Assembly: GCF_003258865.1 (NCBI RefSeq)
Contig: NZ_NPEX01000002.1
Coordinates: forward strand, 1 to 33,459
DNA: 33,459 bases
DNA from: Rhodoplanes roseus
GTDB lineage: Bacteria; Pseudomonadota; Alphaproteobacteria; Rhizobiales; Xanthobacteraceae
Reading direction: 5' to 3'
A program made the translations under genes and the position numbers. Under the pieces are notes generated by a model that saw only the letters and a list, made by a program, of their open reading frames with translations, ran no database searches and was not told the origin of the DNA. This document shows, piece after piece, positions 18,210-27,163 of the stretch. The stretch's first letter is position 1. Each line of letters opens with the position of its first letter.

Positions 18210-18256
18210 CGGATGGCGCGCCGTCCTACGATGATGAGCGAAATAATGTTGCGCAT
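18197..18256 (-). CDS. ilvL: ilvBN leader peptide (19 residues)
   Basis: A short frame with ATG at 18256 encodes MRNIISLIIVGRRAIRGSA. The cluster IISLIIV contains four Ile, one Leu and one Val codon in seven, as expected for a leader that senses all three branched-chain aminoacyl-tRNAs. It lies about 25 bases downstream of the predicted transcription start and is followed by a terminator hairpin. Its stop codon sits in the loop of the first hairpin. The ribosome site is weak (AGAG). The peptide itself presumably has no function beyond being translated. Confidence 0.85.
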   Translation of the reverse strand: MRNIISLIIVGRRAIRGSA

Positions 18257-18287
18257 GACACTCTGCTTCGCGTCGAAAGTTGCCGGC

Positions 18288-18316
18288 CTTATAGAGGAGG
18301 CCTGATATGGGGTCAA
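18288..18316 (-). promoter_or_regulatory. Sigma70-type promoter of ilvBN
   Basis: TTGACC (18316-18311) and TATAAG (18293-18288) on the minus strand are separated by exactly 17 bases, close to the vegetative consensus and the best promoter match in the window. It predicts initiation near 18281, leaving a leader of about 210 bases that contains the leader peptide and terminator. The rest of the ilvB-msrQ gap (18317-18488) shows no further feature I can support. Confidence 0.75.
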
Positions 18317-18488
18317 GGACGTAACACCGCTATTCCGTCTTTCGAAGAGCAGAAGAACTCCATTTTCCGGGCCCACCGGGCACGCGTCTGCTCCGCGGAT
18401 CGTGACCGCCCGTGAGGGCAGAACGGTCCGTGCGGTCTCGCGCCCGGCACCACGCGTCGCTAGGTTCGGCGGCCAACCGAGGTCCTGC

Positions 18489-19394
18489 ATGCCCTTTCTG
18501 CGTGAACGTTCCGGCCGCTGGTCTGTCCCCAAGATCGTCGCTTTCGTGCTCGTCCTGTCGCCGGCCGCTTGGGTCGCCTGGCTCGCCGCGACCGGCGGGC
18601 TCGGAGCGCGACCGTTCAACGAGGCGATCCACCAGACCGGCTCCTGGGCGGTGCGCTTCCTGCTGCTGTCGCTCGCCGTCACGCCGGCCCGCCGCATTCT
18701 GGGCGCGCCGAAGCTGATCCTGACGCGGCGGACCGTCGGCGTCGCGGCCTTCGCCTATGCGGCGCTGCATCTCACGCTGTACGTCTTCGACCAGAAGCTC
18801 GACCTCGCCAAGGTGGCGAGCGAGATCGCGCTACGCGTCTATCTCACCATCGGCTTCGTCGCCCTTCTGGGCCTCGCGGCCCTCGCGGCCACGTCGACGG
18901 ACGGGATGATCCGGCGGCTCGGCGGCCCGCGCTGGCAGGCGCTGCACCGTCTCGCCTATCCGATCGCCGCCTTGGCGGTCCTGCACTTCCTGATGCAGAC
19001 CAAGCTCGACGTCTCCGAGTCGATGATGGTGGCGGGCTTTCTGGCGTGGCTCCTGCTCTACCGGCTGGCCTATCGCCTGGGCGGAGATCTCGGGCCGCTG
19101 CGGCTGGCCGGCCTGGCGATCGTCGCGGCCGGCGCCACCGCGCTCGGCGAGGCGGCGTGGTACGGGTTCACCACCGGGGTCGACGCGACGCTGGTGCTGG
19201 CGGCCAATCTCGACGTCTCGTTCGGCCTGCGGCCGGCCGCCTGGGTGTTGGTCGTCGGGCTCGCGTTGGCGGCCGTGGCGGCCGTCCGGGCCATCATCCC
19301 GGCCGGCAAGCGTCCACGCGGCGCAGGAGGTGTTCGAGGCCCTGCTCGGGCGCCAGCCACGGCCAGTCAGGGAGCTGGTGGCGGAACCAGGTGA
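18489..19394 (+). CDS. msrQ: Heme-binding membrane subunit MsrQ (YedZ) of the methionine sulfoxide reductase system
   Basis: MsrQ is an inner-membrane b-type cytochrome that passes electrons to the periplasmic molybdoenzyme MsrP for repair of oxidised methionine. The 301-residue product has six or more membrane helices and the ferric-reductase-like His pattern ([36 protein letters not shown]). It is longer than the ~210-residue E. coli form: two additional C-terminal helices and a basic tail follow. No msrP gene lies next to it, unlike the usual msrPQ arrangement. The start at 18489 was chosen over an upstream in-frame ATG because it gives the family N-terminus. The last 101 bases overlap the convergent miaA. 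Confidence 0.88.
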   Translation: MPFLRERSGRWSVPKIVAFVLVLSPAAWVAWLAATGGLGARPFNEAIHQTGSWAVRFLLLSLAVTPARRILGAPKLILTRRTVGVAAFAYAALHLTLYVFDQKLDLAKVASEIALRVYLTIGFVALLGLAALAATSTDGMIRRLGGPRWQALHRLAYPIAALAVLHFLMQTKLDVSESMMVAGFLAWLLLYRLAYRLGGDLGPLRLAGLAIVAAGATALGEAAWYGFTTGVDATLVLAANLDVSFGLRPAAWVLVVGLALAAVAAVRAIIPAGKRPRGAGGVRGPARAPATASQGAGGGTR

Positions 19395-20223
19395 ACTGCC
19401 GCTTGGCGTAGTGCCGGGTGTCCTGCCGGCCCTTGGCGACCGCGTCGTCGAGCGACAGGGTCCCGGCCAGATACGCCGACAGGCCGGGCACGCCGTGGGC
19501 CCGCATCGCCGGCAGCAGCGGATCGAGGCCGCGGGCCTGCAAGGCCCGCACCTCGTCGAGCGCGCCATGCCCCATCATGCGGACGAAGCGGGCGTCGATG
19601 CGCTCGTACAGCGCGGCCCGGTCGGGGGCCAGGAACACGGTCGCGATACGGGCCGGATCGAGAAGCGGCGGGTCGGTCTCGGCGTGCCACTCGGCGAGCG
19701 GCCGGCCGGTGGCCAGCACCACCTCGAGCGACCGCGACACCCGCAGGCGGTCGCGCGGCTGCAGCCGGGCGGCGCCGGCCGGATCCTGCTCGGCCAGCAT
19801 GGCGTGCAGCCCCGTCGGCCCGCGCTCGTCGAGGGCGAGCCGGACGGACCGGCGGACCTCGTCCGGCACCGGCGGAACCCGCGACAGGCCCCGGGTCAGC
19901 GCCTTGAAGTACAGCCCGGTGCCGCCGCAGAGGATCGGCAGGCGGCCCTGCGCCCGCACCTCGGCGATCGCGGCCTGCGCATCGGCCATGTAGTGGCCGA
20001 CCGAATAGTTCACGGCCGCGTCGACATGCCCGTAGAGACGATGCGGCACGCGCGCCACCTCGTCGGGCGCCGGCCGCGCCGTGATGACGTGCAGGTCGCC
20101 ATAGACCTGCATGGAATCGGCGTTGATCACCGTGCCGCCGCGCTGCTCCGCGAGCGCGAGCGCGAGCGCGGACTTGCCGCTCGCGGTCGGTCCGGCGATC
20201 AGGATGGCGTCGAGGTTGGACAT
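19294..20223 (-). CDS. miaA: tRNA dimethylallyltransferase MiaA
   Basis: MiaA transfers a dimethylallyl group to N6 of adenosine 37 in tRNAs reading UNN codons. The 309-residue protein begins with the P-loop [13 protein letters not shown] (residues 10-22). [30 protein letters not shown] and the tRNA-binding end [19 protein letters not shown] follow. The start ATG 20223 ([18 protein letters not shown]) was preferred to an upstream one. Its 3' end overlaps the msrQ tail on the opposite strand. No degP/hfq neighbours, with which it is associated elsewhere, are present. Confidence 0.96.
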   Translation of the reverse strand: MSNLDAILIAGPTASGKSALALALAEQRGGTVINADSMQVYGDLHVITARPAPDEVARVPHRLYGHVDAAVNYSVGHYMADAQAAIAEVRAQGRLPILCGGTGLYFKALTRGLSRVPPVPDEVRRSVRLALDERGPTGLHAMLAEQDPAGAARLQPRDRLRVSRSLEVVLATGRPLAEWHAETDPPLLDPARIATVFLAPDRAALYERIDARFVRMMGHGALDEVRALQARGLDPLLPAMRAHGVPGLSAYLAGTLSLDDAVAKGRQDTRHYAKRQFTWFRHQLPDWPWLAPEQGLEHLLRRVDACRPG

Positions 20224-20422
20224 CGGCGGCGGGCAGGAGCACAAGGGATCGGATTACCGCCCGGGCGGCCGGCGACGCCACACTAGCACAGGCCGACGTC
20301 GCCCTTGCACCGGCGGTTCGCCGACACCACGCCACGGAACCGCTGCGCCGCCGACCGGTTGGCGACAGGGGTGGCGCCCGCCGCCGACCCGACACTCGCC
20401 CCCAGCCCTTCGAGGAGATCGC

Positions 20423-21754
20423 GTGCCCGACTGGATCAGAAATGCCGTGTTCTGGCACGTCTATCCGCTGGGATTCTTGGGAGCCGAGCGGGACGCCGGA
20501 CCGCAGACGCCGGTGACGCATCGGCTTCGGCGGCTGGAACCGTGGCTCGACTACGCAGCCGATCTCGGCGCGTCCGGCCTCATGCTGGGGCCGATCTTCG
20601 CCTCCTCGACCCACGGCTACGACACGCTCGACCATTTCCGTATCGATCCGCGGCTGGGCGACGACGCCGACTTCGACGCCCTCGCGGGCGCCGCGAAGGC
20701 GCGCGGCATGCGGCTCGTCCTCGACGGCGTGTTCAACCATCTGGGGCGCGGCCATCCGGCTTTCACGGAGGTGCTCGCGCAGGGACGCTCCGCCCCGCGG
20801 GCGGACTGGTTCCGCCTGAGCTGGCCGCGCGGCGACGGCCCCGGCCAGACGCCCGACTACGCGACCTTCGAGGGGCATGGCGAGTTGCCCGCGCTCGACC
20901 ACGACAATCCGGCGGTCGCCGACCTGGTCGCCGACGTGATGACGCACTGGCTTCGCCGCGGAGCCGACGGGTTTCGCCTCGACGCGGCCTATGCCGTGCC
21001 GACCCGCTTCTGGGCCACCGTGATGGCGCGCGTGCGGACCGCCTGTCCGGACGCCTATGTGTTCGGCGAGGTCATCCACGGAGACTACGCGGGCTTCGTG
21101 CGCGAGGCGCGCATCGACGCGACCACCCAGTACGAGCTGTGGAAGGCGATCTGGAGCGCGATCGTCGACCAGAACTTCTTCGAGCTCGCCTGGGCGATGA
21201 CGCGGCACGAGGCCCTGCTCGACACCTTCGTGCCGCAGACCTTCCTGGGCAATCACGACGTCACCCGGCTGGCCAGCCGCATCGTCGACGAGCGCCACGT
21301 CGCCCATGCCGTCGTGATCCTGTTCACCTGTGCCGGGACGCCGTCGATCTACGCCGGCGACGAGCAGGGATTTCGCGGCTTCAAGGAAGACCGCCCGGGC
21401 GGCGACGACGACGTGCGCCCGGCCTTTCCGGAGACGCCGGACGGCCTCGCCCCGTACGGATGGCCGATGCACGAGCTGCACCGCAGCCTGATCGCGCTCC
21501 GCCGCCTCAATCCATGGCTGCATGCGGCGCGCACCCGCTCGGTCGCGCTCGCCAACCATCACATGGTCTACGAGACGCGGGGCGCCGGGGGCGAAAGCCT
21601 CACGGTCGCCCTCAATCTCTCCGATCGGGACATCACCGAGACGGCGCCGGGCGCCGCCCGCGTGATCGCCGGCGCCGCGACGCTCGGACGCAGCGGCACG
21701 GCGAAGGCGACCGTCACGCTGCCGCCGCACGGCTGGGCGATTCTCGCCCCCTGA
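20423..21754 (+). CDS. Glycoside hydrolase family 13 (alpha-amylase/alpha-glucosidase-like)
   Basis: A 443-residue GH13 enzyme acting on alpha-linked glucosides. It begins NAVFWHVYPLGFLGAE and shows the four conserved regions: DGVFNHLG (about 100-107), GFRLDAAY with the nucleophile Asp (~187), VFGEV with the acid/base Glu (~216), and FLGNHDVTR with the transition-state Asp (~279). A small C-terminal beta domain follows. No signal peptide is present, so it is cytoplasmic. The GTG start has GAGGAG six bases upstream. The next gene begins 38 bases downstream, so they are likely co-transcribed. Substrate specificity (maltodextrin, trehalose or sucrose type) cannot be read from the motifs. Confidence 0.94.
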   Translation: MPDWIRNAVFWHVYPLGFLGAERDAGPQTPVTHRLRRLEPWLDYAADLGASGLMLGPIFASSTHGYDTLDHFRIDPRLGDDADFDALAGAAKARGMRLVLDGVFNHLGRGHPAFTEVLAQGRSAPRADWFRLSWPRGDGPGQTPDYATFEGHGELPALDHDNPAVADLVADVMTHWLRRGADGFRLDAAYAVPTRFWATVMARVRTACPDAYVFGEVIHGDYAGFVREARIDATTQYELWKAIWSAIVDQNFFELAWAMTRHEALLDTFVPQTFLGNHDVTRLASRIVDERHVAHAVVILFTCAGTPSIYAGDEQGFRGFKEDRPGGDDDVRPAFPETPDGLAPYGWPMHELHRSLIALRRLNPWLHAARTRSVALANHHMVYETRGAGGESLTVALNLSDRDITETAPGAARVIAGAATLGRSGTAKATVTLPPHGWAILAP

Positions 21755-21792
21755 CACGATCCGGCCGGGCCGCGCCGGAACGGGAGAGCACG

Positions 21793-22938
21793 ATGACAGT
21801 CCGGGTTTTCGCGACGATCAGGCTCGCCGCGCTGTGCCTGCTGCTCGGCGCCGTGCCGGCGCTGGCCCAGTCCGCAGCCGCCGGCGCGGAGCGCCGCGTC
21901 GACGGCCGGTCGGGGCCGCTGATCGTCCGCACCGTGACGGCCGGTCTGGTCCATCCCTGGGGTCTCGCCGTGCTGCCGGACGGCCGCATGCTGGTCACCG
22001 AGCGGCCGGGCCGGCTGCGCATCGTGACGCGCGACGGGCAGATGTCGGCGCCCCTGAAAGGGGTCCCCGAGGTGTTCGCGCAGGACCAGGGCGGGCTGCT
22101 GGACGTCGCGCTCGATCCGAACTTTTCGGCGAACCGCCTCGTCTACGTCTCCTTCGCCGAGCCTGGACCGGGCGGCGCCTCGACGGCCGTCGCCCGCGGA
22201 CGGCTCGGCGCCGACGCGCTCGAGGACGTAAAGGTCGTGTTCCGCCAGGTTCCGAAAGTCTCGGGCGGAAACCATTTCGGCTCGCGCCTCGCCTTCGCGC
22301 CGGACGGCAACCTGTTCATCACCACGGGCGAGCGCTTCCGCTTCGATCCCGCCCAGGATCTCACCGGGCATCTCGGAAAGGTCATTCGCATCCGGCCGGA
22401 CGGCACGGTGCCGGACGACAATCCCTTCGTGAAGCGGCCCGACGCGCGACCGGAGATCTGGTCTTACGGGCACCGCAACGTCCAGGGCGCCGCCATCCAT
22501 CCGACGACGGGCGTGCTGTTGACGCACGAGATGGGACCGCGCGGGGGCGACGAGCTGAACATCCCGCAGGCCGGCAGGAACTACGGCTGGCCGCTGGTGA
22601 GCTGGGGCGACCATTACGACGGCAAGCCGATCCCCAAGCCGCCGACCCGGCCCGACCTCGCCGACGCGATCCGCCACTGGACGCCGGTGATCGCCCCGTC
22701 CGGCATGGCGTTCTACACGTCCGACCGGATTCCGGGCTGGCGCGGCAGCCTGCTGATCGGCGGTCTGCAATCGCGCGGCATAGTGCGGCTGACGCTCGAC
22801 GGCGAGACCGTCACGGGCGAGGAGCGCATCGGGCTCGGGGCGCGGATCCGCGACGTCGTCCAGGGCCCGGACGGCGAGGTCCTGGCGCTCACGGACGAGG
22901 ACGACGGCAAGCTCCTGCGGCTCACGCCGGCCGAGTGA
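21793..22938 (+). CDS. Secreted PQQ-dependent sugar dehydrogenase (soluble aldose dehydrogenase type)
   Basis: A 381-residue periplasmic protein with a signal peptide (hydrophobic core FATIRLAALCLLLGAVPALA, then Q). A six-bladed beta-propeller of the YliI/glucose-sorbosone dehydrogenase family follows. Typical strings are VTAGLVHPWGLAVLPDGRML, VTERPGRLRIV, DQGGLLDVALDP, GGNHFGSRLAFAPDGNLFIT, YGHRNVQGAAIHP and GPRGGDELNIPQAGRNYGWP. The conserved His/Arg/Asp that contact PQQ and calcium in relatives are in place by pattern. The ribosome site GGGAGAG lies just before the ATG. It probably oxidises an aldose in the periplasm; no PQQ biosynthesis genes are in the window. Confidence 0.94.
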   Translation: MTVRVFATIRLAALCLLLGAVPALAQSAAAGAERRVDGRSGPLIVRTVTAGLVHPWGLAVLPDGRMLVTERPGRLRIVTRDGQMSAPLKGVPEVFAQDQGGLLDVALDPNFSANRLVYVSFAEPGPGGASTAVARGRLGADALEDVKVVFRQVPKVSGGNHFGSRLAFAPDGNLFITTGERFRFDPAQDLTGHLGKVIRIRPDGTVPDDNPFVKRPDARPEIWSYGHRNVQGAAIHPTTGVLLTHEMGPRGGDELNIPQAGRNYGWPLVSWGDHYDGKPIPKPPTRPDLADAIRHWTPVIAPSGMAFYTSDRIPGWRGSLLIGGLQSRGIVRLTLDGETVTGEERIGLGARIRDVVQGPDGEVLALTDEDDGKLLRLTPAE

Positions 22939-22956
22939 CCGCGTCGCGAGCGCGCA

Positions 22957-23877
22957 TCAGTTCATCTCGCGAACCAGCCGCGCGAGCCCTTCGCCGGTTG
23001 TCACGGCGGGGGTCCAGCCGAGCCGGACCAGAGCCGAGGCGTCGACCACCAGCGGCTCGGCGAGGCGCCGGAACGTCTCGGTCCGCCCGCTCGCCTGCAA
23101 AGCGAGGCGCAGCAGCACGGCCGGCACCGGGACGAGGCCGGCCGGGCGCCCAAGGCCCCGCCGCATCGCCGCGATCATCTCGGCCACCGACAGCGCCTCG
23201 CGGTCCGCGACCACCAAGGCGCGCCGCAGCGGCGCCGGCGCCGCCAGCACGGTCGCCACCGCGGCGGCGAGATTGCCGACCGCCAGCAGCGACCGCGGCG
23301 CCGCCAGGGACCCGAGCGGCAGCGGCCACGCCGTGCGGGCGAGCCGCGCGAGCTCGGCGATGTTACCCCGGCAACCCGGTCCGTAGACGAGGGCCGGGCG
23401 CAGCGCCACCCAGTCGAGATCGAGCCCGGCGAGGCCCTGTTCGGCGGCGAGCTTGGAGCGGCCGTACTCGGACTCCGGCGCGGCCGTACCGTCCTCGGTG
23501 AGGACGCCGGGCGCGGTCGGACCGGCCTGGGCCCGGATCGACGAGAGAAACACGAAGCGCTTCGCCCCGGCCCGCTGCGCGGCACGCGCCAGCGCCACGG
23601 TGGCCTCGGTGTTCATGGCCCGATAGTCGTCGGCCGGCGTGCCGGTCAGGCCCGGCGTCAGCGCGGCCGAATGGACGACCGCGTCGACCCCTTCCAGCGC
23701 CGCCGTCATGTTCTGGGGCCGTGCGATGTCGCCGATCACGGCGCCGGTCGTCTCGGGCGGCAGCTCGGCCGGCCGCCGCAGCAGCGCGCGCACCCGGAAG
23801 CCGCGCGCCGGCAGCTCCCGCAGCAGATGGCGGCCGATGAACCCGGTCGCTCCCGTCAGGGCGATCAGCGGCGCCAT
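22957..23877 (-). CDS. NAD-dependent epimerase/dehydratase (extended SDR)
   Basis: A 306-residue extended short-chain dehydrogenase/reductase. The Rossmann motif TGATGFIGRHLL (TGxxGxxG) is at residues 8-19. The catalytic region has FLSSIRAQ for the Ser and SEYGRSKLAAEQGL with the YxxxK pair, followed by LRPALVYGPG. This is the pattern of UDP-sugar epimerases and related enzymes, but the C-terminal substrate region gives no firm assignment. The start is preceded by AGGAGGG. It converges on the sugar dehydrogenase (18-base gap) and is divergent from the DOMON-like gene. Confidence 0.92.
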   Translation of the reverse strand: MAPLIALTGATGFIGRHLLRELPARGFRVRALLRRPAELPPETTGAVIGDIARPQNMTAALEGVDAVVHSAALTPGLTGTPADDYRAMNTEATVALARAAQRAGAKRFVFLSSIRAQAGPTAPGVLTEDGTAAPESEYGRSKLAAEQGLAGLDLDWVALRPALVYGPGCRGNIAELARLARTAWPLPLGSLAAPRSLLAVGNLAAAVATVLAAPAPLRRALVVADREALSVAEMIAAMRRGLGRPAGLVPVPAVLLRLALQASGRTETFRRLAEPLVVDASALVRLGWTPAVTTGEGLARLVREMN

Positions 23878-24024
23878 GCGGCCCTCCTGTGCTTCGATCC
23901 GTCCGCGACGGTAGAAAGGCCCGGTGCAGTTTTCGTGGCGGCCCGTCGCGGGGGCCCGCCCCACTCCCCCGCTGGGTCGGCTTCGCTGGGACGAGCGGCG
24001 GACGCCGCCGTATAGGATTTCACC

Positions 24025-24573
24025 ATGCGCCTGCCCTTGCACGCCCACCCCGATTCGCCCGGCCCGGCCGACACCCGCATCGCGGTCGAGGTCGTCCGCC
24101 CTGCCCCCGGCCGGCTGGCGCTCGCCTACGAGGTGACCGGCCGCATCGCCGCGATCCGCTGGCCGGCGCCGGCGGCGCCCGTCCGCACCGACGGGCTGTG
24201 GCGGCACACCTGCCTCGAAGCCTTCCTGGCCCCCGGCCCGGCCGAAGCCTATCTCGAGATCAACCTGTCGCCGTCGACCGCCTGGGCCGTCTATCGGTTC
24301 GACTCGTATCGCAGCGGCATGCGCGCGGCCGACGCGCTCGGGGCCCCGGCGATCACCCCCCGGGCCGCGCCGGACAGGTTCGTCCTGGCCGCGGTGCTGG
24401 ACCTCGCCGGCCTGCCGGAGCTCGATCCGCGCCGCCCCTGGCGTCTCGGCCTCTCGGCCGTGATCGAGGACACGGAGGGGCGCGTGTCGTACTGGGCGCT
24501 GGCGCATCCGCCCGGGGCGCCGGACTTCCACCACGCCGCCGGCTTTGCGCATCCGCTGCCGCCCTGTACATGA
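24025..24573 (+). CDS. DOMON-like domain-containing protein
   Basis: A 182-residue soluble protein matching a family in alphaproteobacteria annotated only as DOMON-like. Recognisable parts are LALAYEVTGRIAAIRWP, RTDGLWRHTCLEAFLAPG, YLEINLSPSTAWAVYRFDSY and RLGLSAVIEDTEGRVSYWAL, ending in a His-rich FHHAAGFAHPL. DOMON folds bind heme or sugars in other proteins, so a carbohydrate or heme role is conceivable but unsupported. AGGA precedes the ATG at good spacing. The DUF1343 gene follows 53 bases later, probably in the same transcript. Confidence 0.82.
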   Translation: MRLPLHAHPDSPGPADTRIAVEVVRPAPGRLALAYEVTGRIAAIRWPAPAAPVRTDGLWRHTCLEAFLAPGPAEAYLEINLSPSTAWAVYRFDSYRSGMRAADALGAPAITPRAAPDRFVLAAVLDLAGLPELDPRRPWRLGLSAVIEDTEGRVSYWALAHPPGAPDFHHAAGFAHPLPPCT

Positions 24574-24626
24574 GCCTTCGGCCTGAACGGACGAACGCAC
24601 CAGGCCGGGGACCTGCGGGGGCCGTG

Positions 24627-25829
24627 ATGAAATTCGGGATCGATCGTCTCCTCGCCGAGCGTGCGCTGCGCGCCCCGCTCGCCGGCCGGCGGGTGGCGCT
24701 GCTGGCGCACCCCGCCTCCGTGACTCAGGATCTGACCCACACGCTGGATGCCCTCGCGGGCTGCGCGGACGTGACGCTCTCGGCCGCCTTCGGGCCGCAG
24801 CACGGGCTGCGCGGCGACAAGCAGGACAACATGGTCGAGTCGCCGGATTTTTCCGATCCGGTGCACGGCATTCCGGTGTTCAGCCTGTACGGCGAGGTGC
24901 GCCGGCCGACCGACGCGATGATGGACACGTTCGACGTGATGCTGGTCGACCTGCAGGATCTGGGCTGCCGCATCTACACGTTCATCACCACACTTCGCTA
25001 CGTGCTGGAGGCGGCGGCCCGGCACGGCAAGGCCGTGTGGGTTCTGGACCGTCCCGACCCGGCCGGACGGCCGATCGAAGGGCTGACGCTGCGGCCCGGT
25101 CAGGAGAGCTTCGTCGGCGCCGGTCCGCTGCCGATGCGGCACGGGCTGACGCTGGGCGAGCTGGGCCTCTGGTTCGTCGACACGCTGAAGCTCGACGTCG
25201 ATTATCGGGTGATCGCCATGGAGGGCTGGCGGCCCGACGCCGCGCCGGGCTTCGGCTGGCCACTCGGCGAGCGCATCTGGATCAATCCGAGCCCCAACGC
25301 GCCGAACCTCTCCATGGCGCGCGCCTATGCCGGCACCGTGATGCTGGAGGGCACGACCTTGTCGGAGGGGCGCGGCACCACGCGGCCTCTCGAAGTATTC
25401 GGCGCCCCCGACATCGATGCGCGGGCCGTGACGGCGGAGATGCGGGCGCTGGCGCCGCACTGGCTGGCCGGCTGCGCGCTGCGCGAGATCTGGTTCGAGC
25501 CGACCTTCCACAAGCATGCGGGCCGGCTCTGCCACGGGGTCCAGATCCACGCCGAAGGGCCGGCCTACGATCACGCCGCGTTCAGGCCCTGGCGCCTCCA
25601 GGCGCTCGCCTTCAAGGCGATCCGCCGCCTCGATCCGGACTACCCGCTGTGGCGGGATTTTCCCTACGAGTACGAGCTGACCCGCCTGGCCATCGACGTC
25701 ATCAACGGCGGGCCGCTCCTGCGCGAGTGGGTCGACGATCCGGCCGCCACGCCCGCCGACCTCGACGCCCTCACGCGCCCCGACGAGACGGCCTGGGCCG
25801 AAACGCGCCGCCCGTATCTCCGCTACTGA
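24627..25829 (+). CDS. DUF1343 family protein (NamZ-type exo-beta-N-acetylmuramidase)
   Basis: A 400-residue protein of the DUF1343 family. A Bacillus member (NamZ) releases terminal N-acetylmuramic acid from peptidoglycan fragments. Diagnostic strings are GIDRLLAERALRAPLAGRRV, AAFGPQHGLRGDKQDNM, IPVFSLYGEVRRPTDAMM, LVDLQDLGCRIYTFITTL, VLDRPDPAGRPIEGL and WINPSPNAPNLSMARAYAGT, followed by EGTTLSEGRGTTRPLEVFGA. There is no signal peptide, so a cytoplasmic role in wall-fragment recycling is more likely than secretion. The start at 24627 was chosen because the family N-terminus begins there; the ribosome site is poor. Confidence 0.93.
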   Translation: MKFGIDRLLAERALRAPLAGRRVALLAHPASVTQDLTHTLDALAGCADVTLSAAFGPQHGLRGDKQDNMVESPDFSDPVHGIPVFSLYGEVRRPTDAMMDTFDVMLVDLQDLGCRIYTFITTLRYVLEAAARHGKAVWVLDRPDPAGRPIEGLTLRPGQESFVGAGPLPMRHGLTLGELGLWFVDTLKLDVDYRVIAMEGWRPDAAPGFGWPLGERIWINPSPNAPNLSMARAYAGTVMLEGTTLSEGRGTTRPLEVFGAPDIDARAVTAEMRALAPHWLAGCALREIWFEPTFHKHAGRLCHGVQIHAEGPAYDHAAFRPWRLQALAFKAIRRLDPDYPLWRDFPYEYELTRLAIDVINGGPLLREWVDDPAATPADLDALTRPDETAWAETRRPYLRY

Positions 25830-25925
25830 GCCGCGGCCGGCCCGGCGGGCCCGAAGATTCCCTTCCGTGGGCCGCCACAGGTGCTAAACCGGGCCCGAAA
25901 AATCGACCCCCGTCGGAGAGTTCCC

Positions 25926-27146
25926 GTGTCCCTGGTTCAGCCCTTCCGTGCCCTCCGTCCCGCACCGGGACGCGCCGCCGAGGTCCTGGCGCCGCCCTAC
26001 GACGTGCTGTCGAGCGACGAGGCGCGCACCCGCGCCGCCGGCAAGCCATGGAGCTTCCTGCATATTTCGAAGCCCGAGATCGACCTCGACGCCGGCATCG
26101 ACCCGTACGACCCCGCCGTCTACGCGAAAGCGCGCGAAAACCTCGACCGCATGGTCGCCGAGGGCGTGCTGATCCGCGAGGACGTGCCGAGCTACTATGT
26201 CTACCGGCTGACCTGGCGCGACCGGGTGCAGACCGGCCTCGCCGTCGCGGCCTGCGTCGCCGACTACGAGAGCGGCCGCATCCGCAAGCACGAGCTGACC
26301 ACGCCGGCCAAGGAAGACGACCGCGTCCGCCAGATCGAGGCGGTCGGCGCCCAGACCGGGCCCGTGATGCTGGCCTATGCCGGCGCCCCCGGCCTCGACA
26401 CGATCCTGGCCCAGATCACCGAGACGACCCGCGCCGTCGACGTCACGGCCGACGACGGCGTGCGCCACGAGATGTGGGTGGTCGACGGCCCGGAGACGGT
26501 GGCGCAGCTCACCCGCATGATCGATGCGCTGCCGACCCTCTATATCGCCGACGGCCATCACCGCTCGGCGGCGGCCGCCCGGGTTTCGGCGGCGCGCGGC
26601 GGCCCCGGCTCGCACGGCCAGTTCCTCGCCGTGATGTTCCCGCACCACCAGATGACGATCCTCGACTACAACCGGCTGATGAAGGACCTGAACGGTCATA
26701 CGCCGGCGGAGCTTTTGGCGGCGCTCGGCGAGCGCTTCGAGGTGACGCTGGCGGACGGCCCGGTGCGGCCGGCGGCGGCGAGCCAGTTCGGCCTGTTCGT
26801 CGACGGCGCCTGGTACGCGCTCACGCTGCATCCGGAGCTGGTGCCGGCGGACGATCCGGTCGGCCGGCTGCCGATCACGCTGCTGTCGAAGAACGCCATC
26901 GAGCCGCTGTTCGGGATCACCGACCAGCGCCGCGACAAGCGCATCGACTTCGTCGGCGGCGGCCGCGGCGTCGAGGAGCTGGCCCGGCGCGTGACGGCCG
27001 GTGACGCCGCAGCGGCCTTCTCGCTCTACCCGACCCAGATGGTCGACCTGATGGCGGTCGCCGACGCCGGCGAGATCATGCCGCCGAAGTCGACCTGGTT
27101 CGAGCCCAAGCTGGCCGACGGCATGGTCAGCCACGTGCTGGATTGA
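25926..27146 (+). CDS. DUF1015 family protein
   Basis: A 406-residue soluble protein of the DUF1015 family, function unknown. Family segments are VQPFRALRPAPGRAAEVLAP, PPYDVLSSDEARTRAAGKPW, SFLHISKPEIDLD, RKHELTTPAKEDDRVRQIEA, YIADGHHRSAAAARVSA, FLAVMFPHHQMTILDYNRLM and the C-terminal FSLYPTQMVDLMAVADAGEI followed by MPPKSTWFEPK. The ADGHHR motif suggests a metal- or phosphate-binding site. The GTG start has GGAGAG upstream. It directly precedes serB and in many bacteria accompanies serine-biosynthesis genes, suggesting a role around serine or phosphoserine metabolism (inference). Confidence 0.93.
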   Translation: MSLVQPFRALRPAPGRAAEVLAPPYDVLSSDEARTRAAGKPWSFLHISKPEIDLDAGIDPYDPAVYAKARENLDRMVAEGVLIREDVPSYYVYRLTWRDRVQTGLAVAACVADYESGRIRKHELTTPAKEDDRVRQIEAVGAQTGPVMLAYAGAPGLDTILAQITETTRAVDVTADDGVRHEMWVVDGPETVAQLTRMIDALPTLYIADGHHRSAAAARVSAARGGPGSHGQFLAVMFPHHQMTILDYNRLMKDLNGHTPAELLAALGERFEVTLADGPVRPAAASQFGLFVDGAWYALTLHPELVPADDPVGRLPITLLSKNAIEPLFGITDQRRDKRIDFVGGGRGVEELARRVTAGDAAAAFSLYPTQMVDLMAVADAGEIMPPKSTWFEPKLADGMVSHVLD

Positions 27147-27163
27147 GCGACGCCCCCCGTCCC

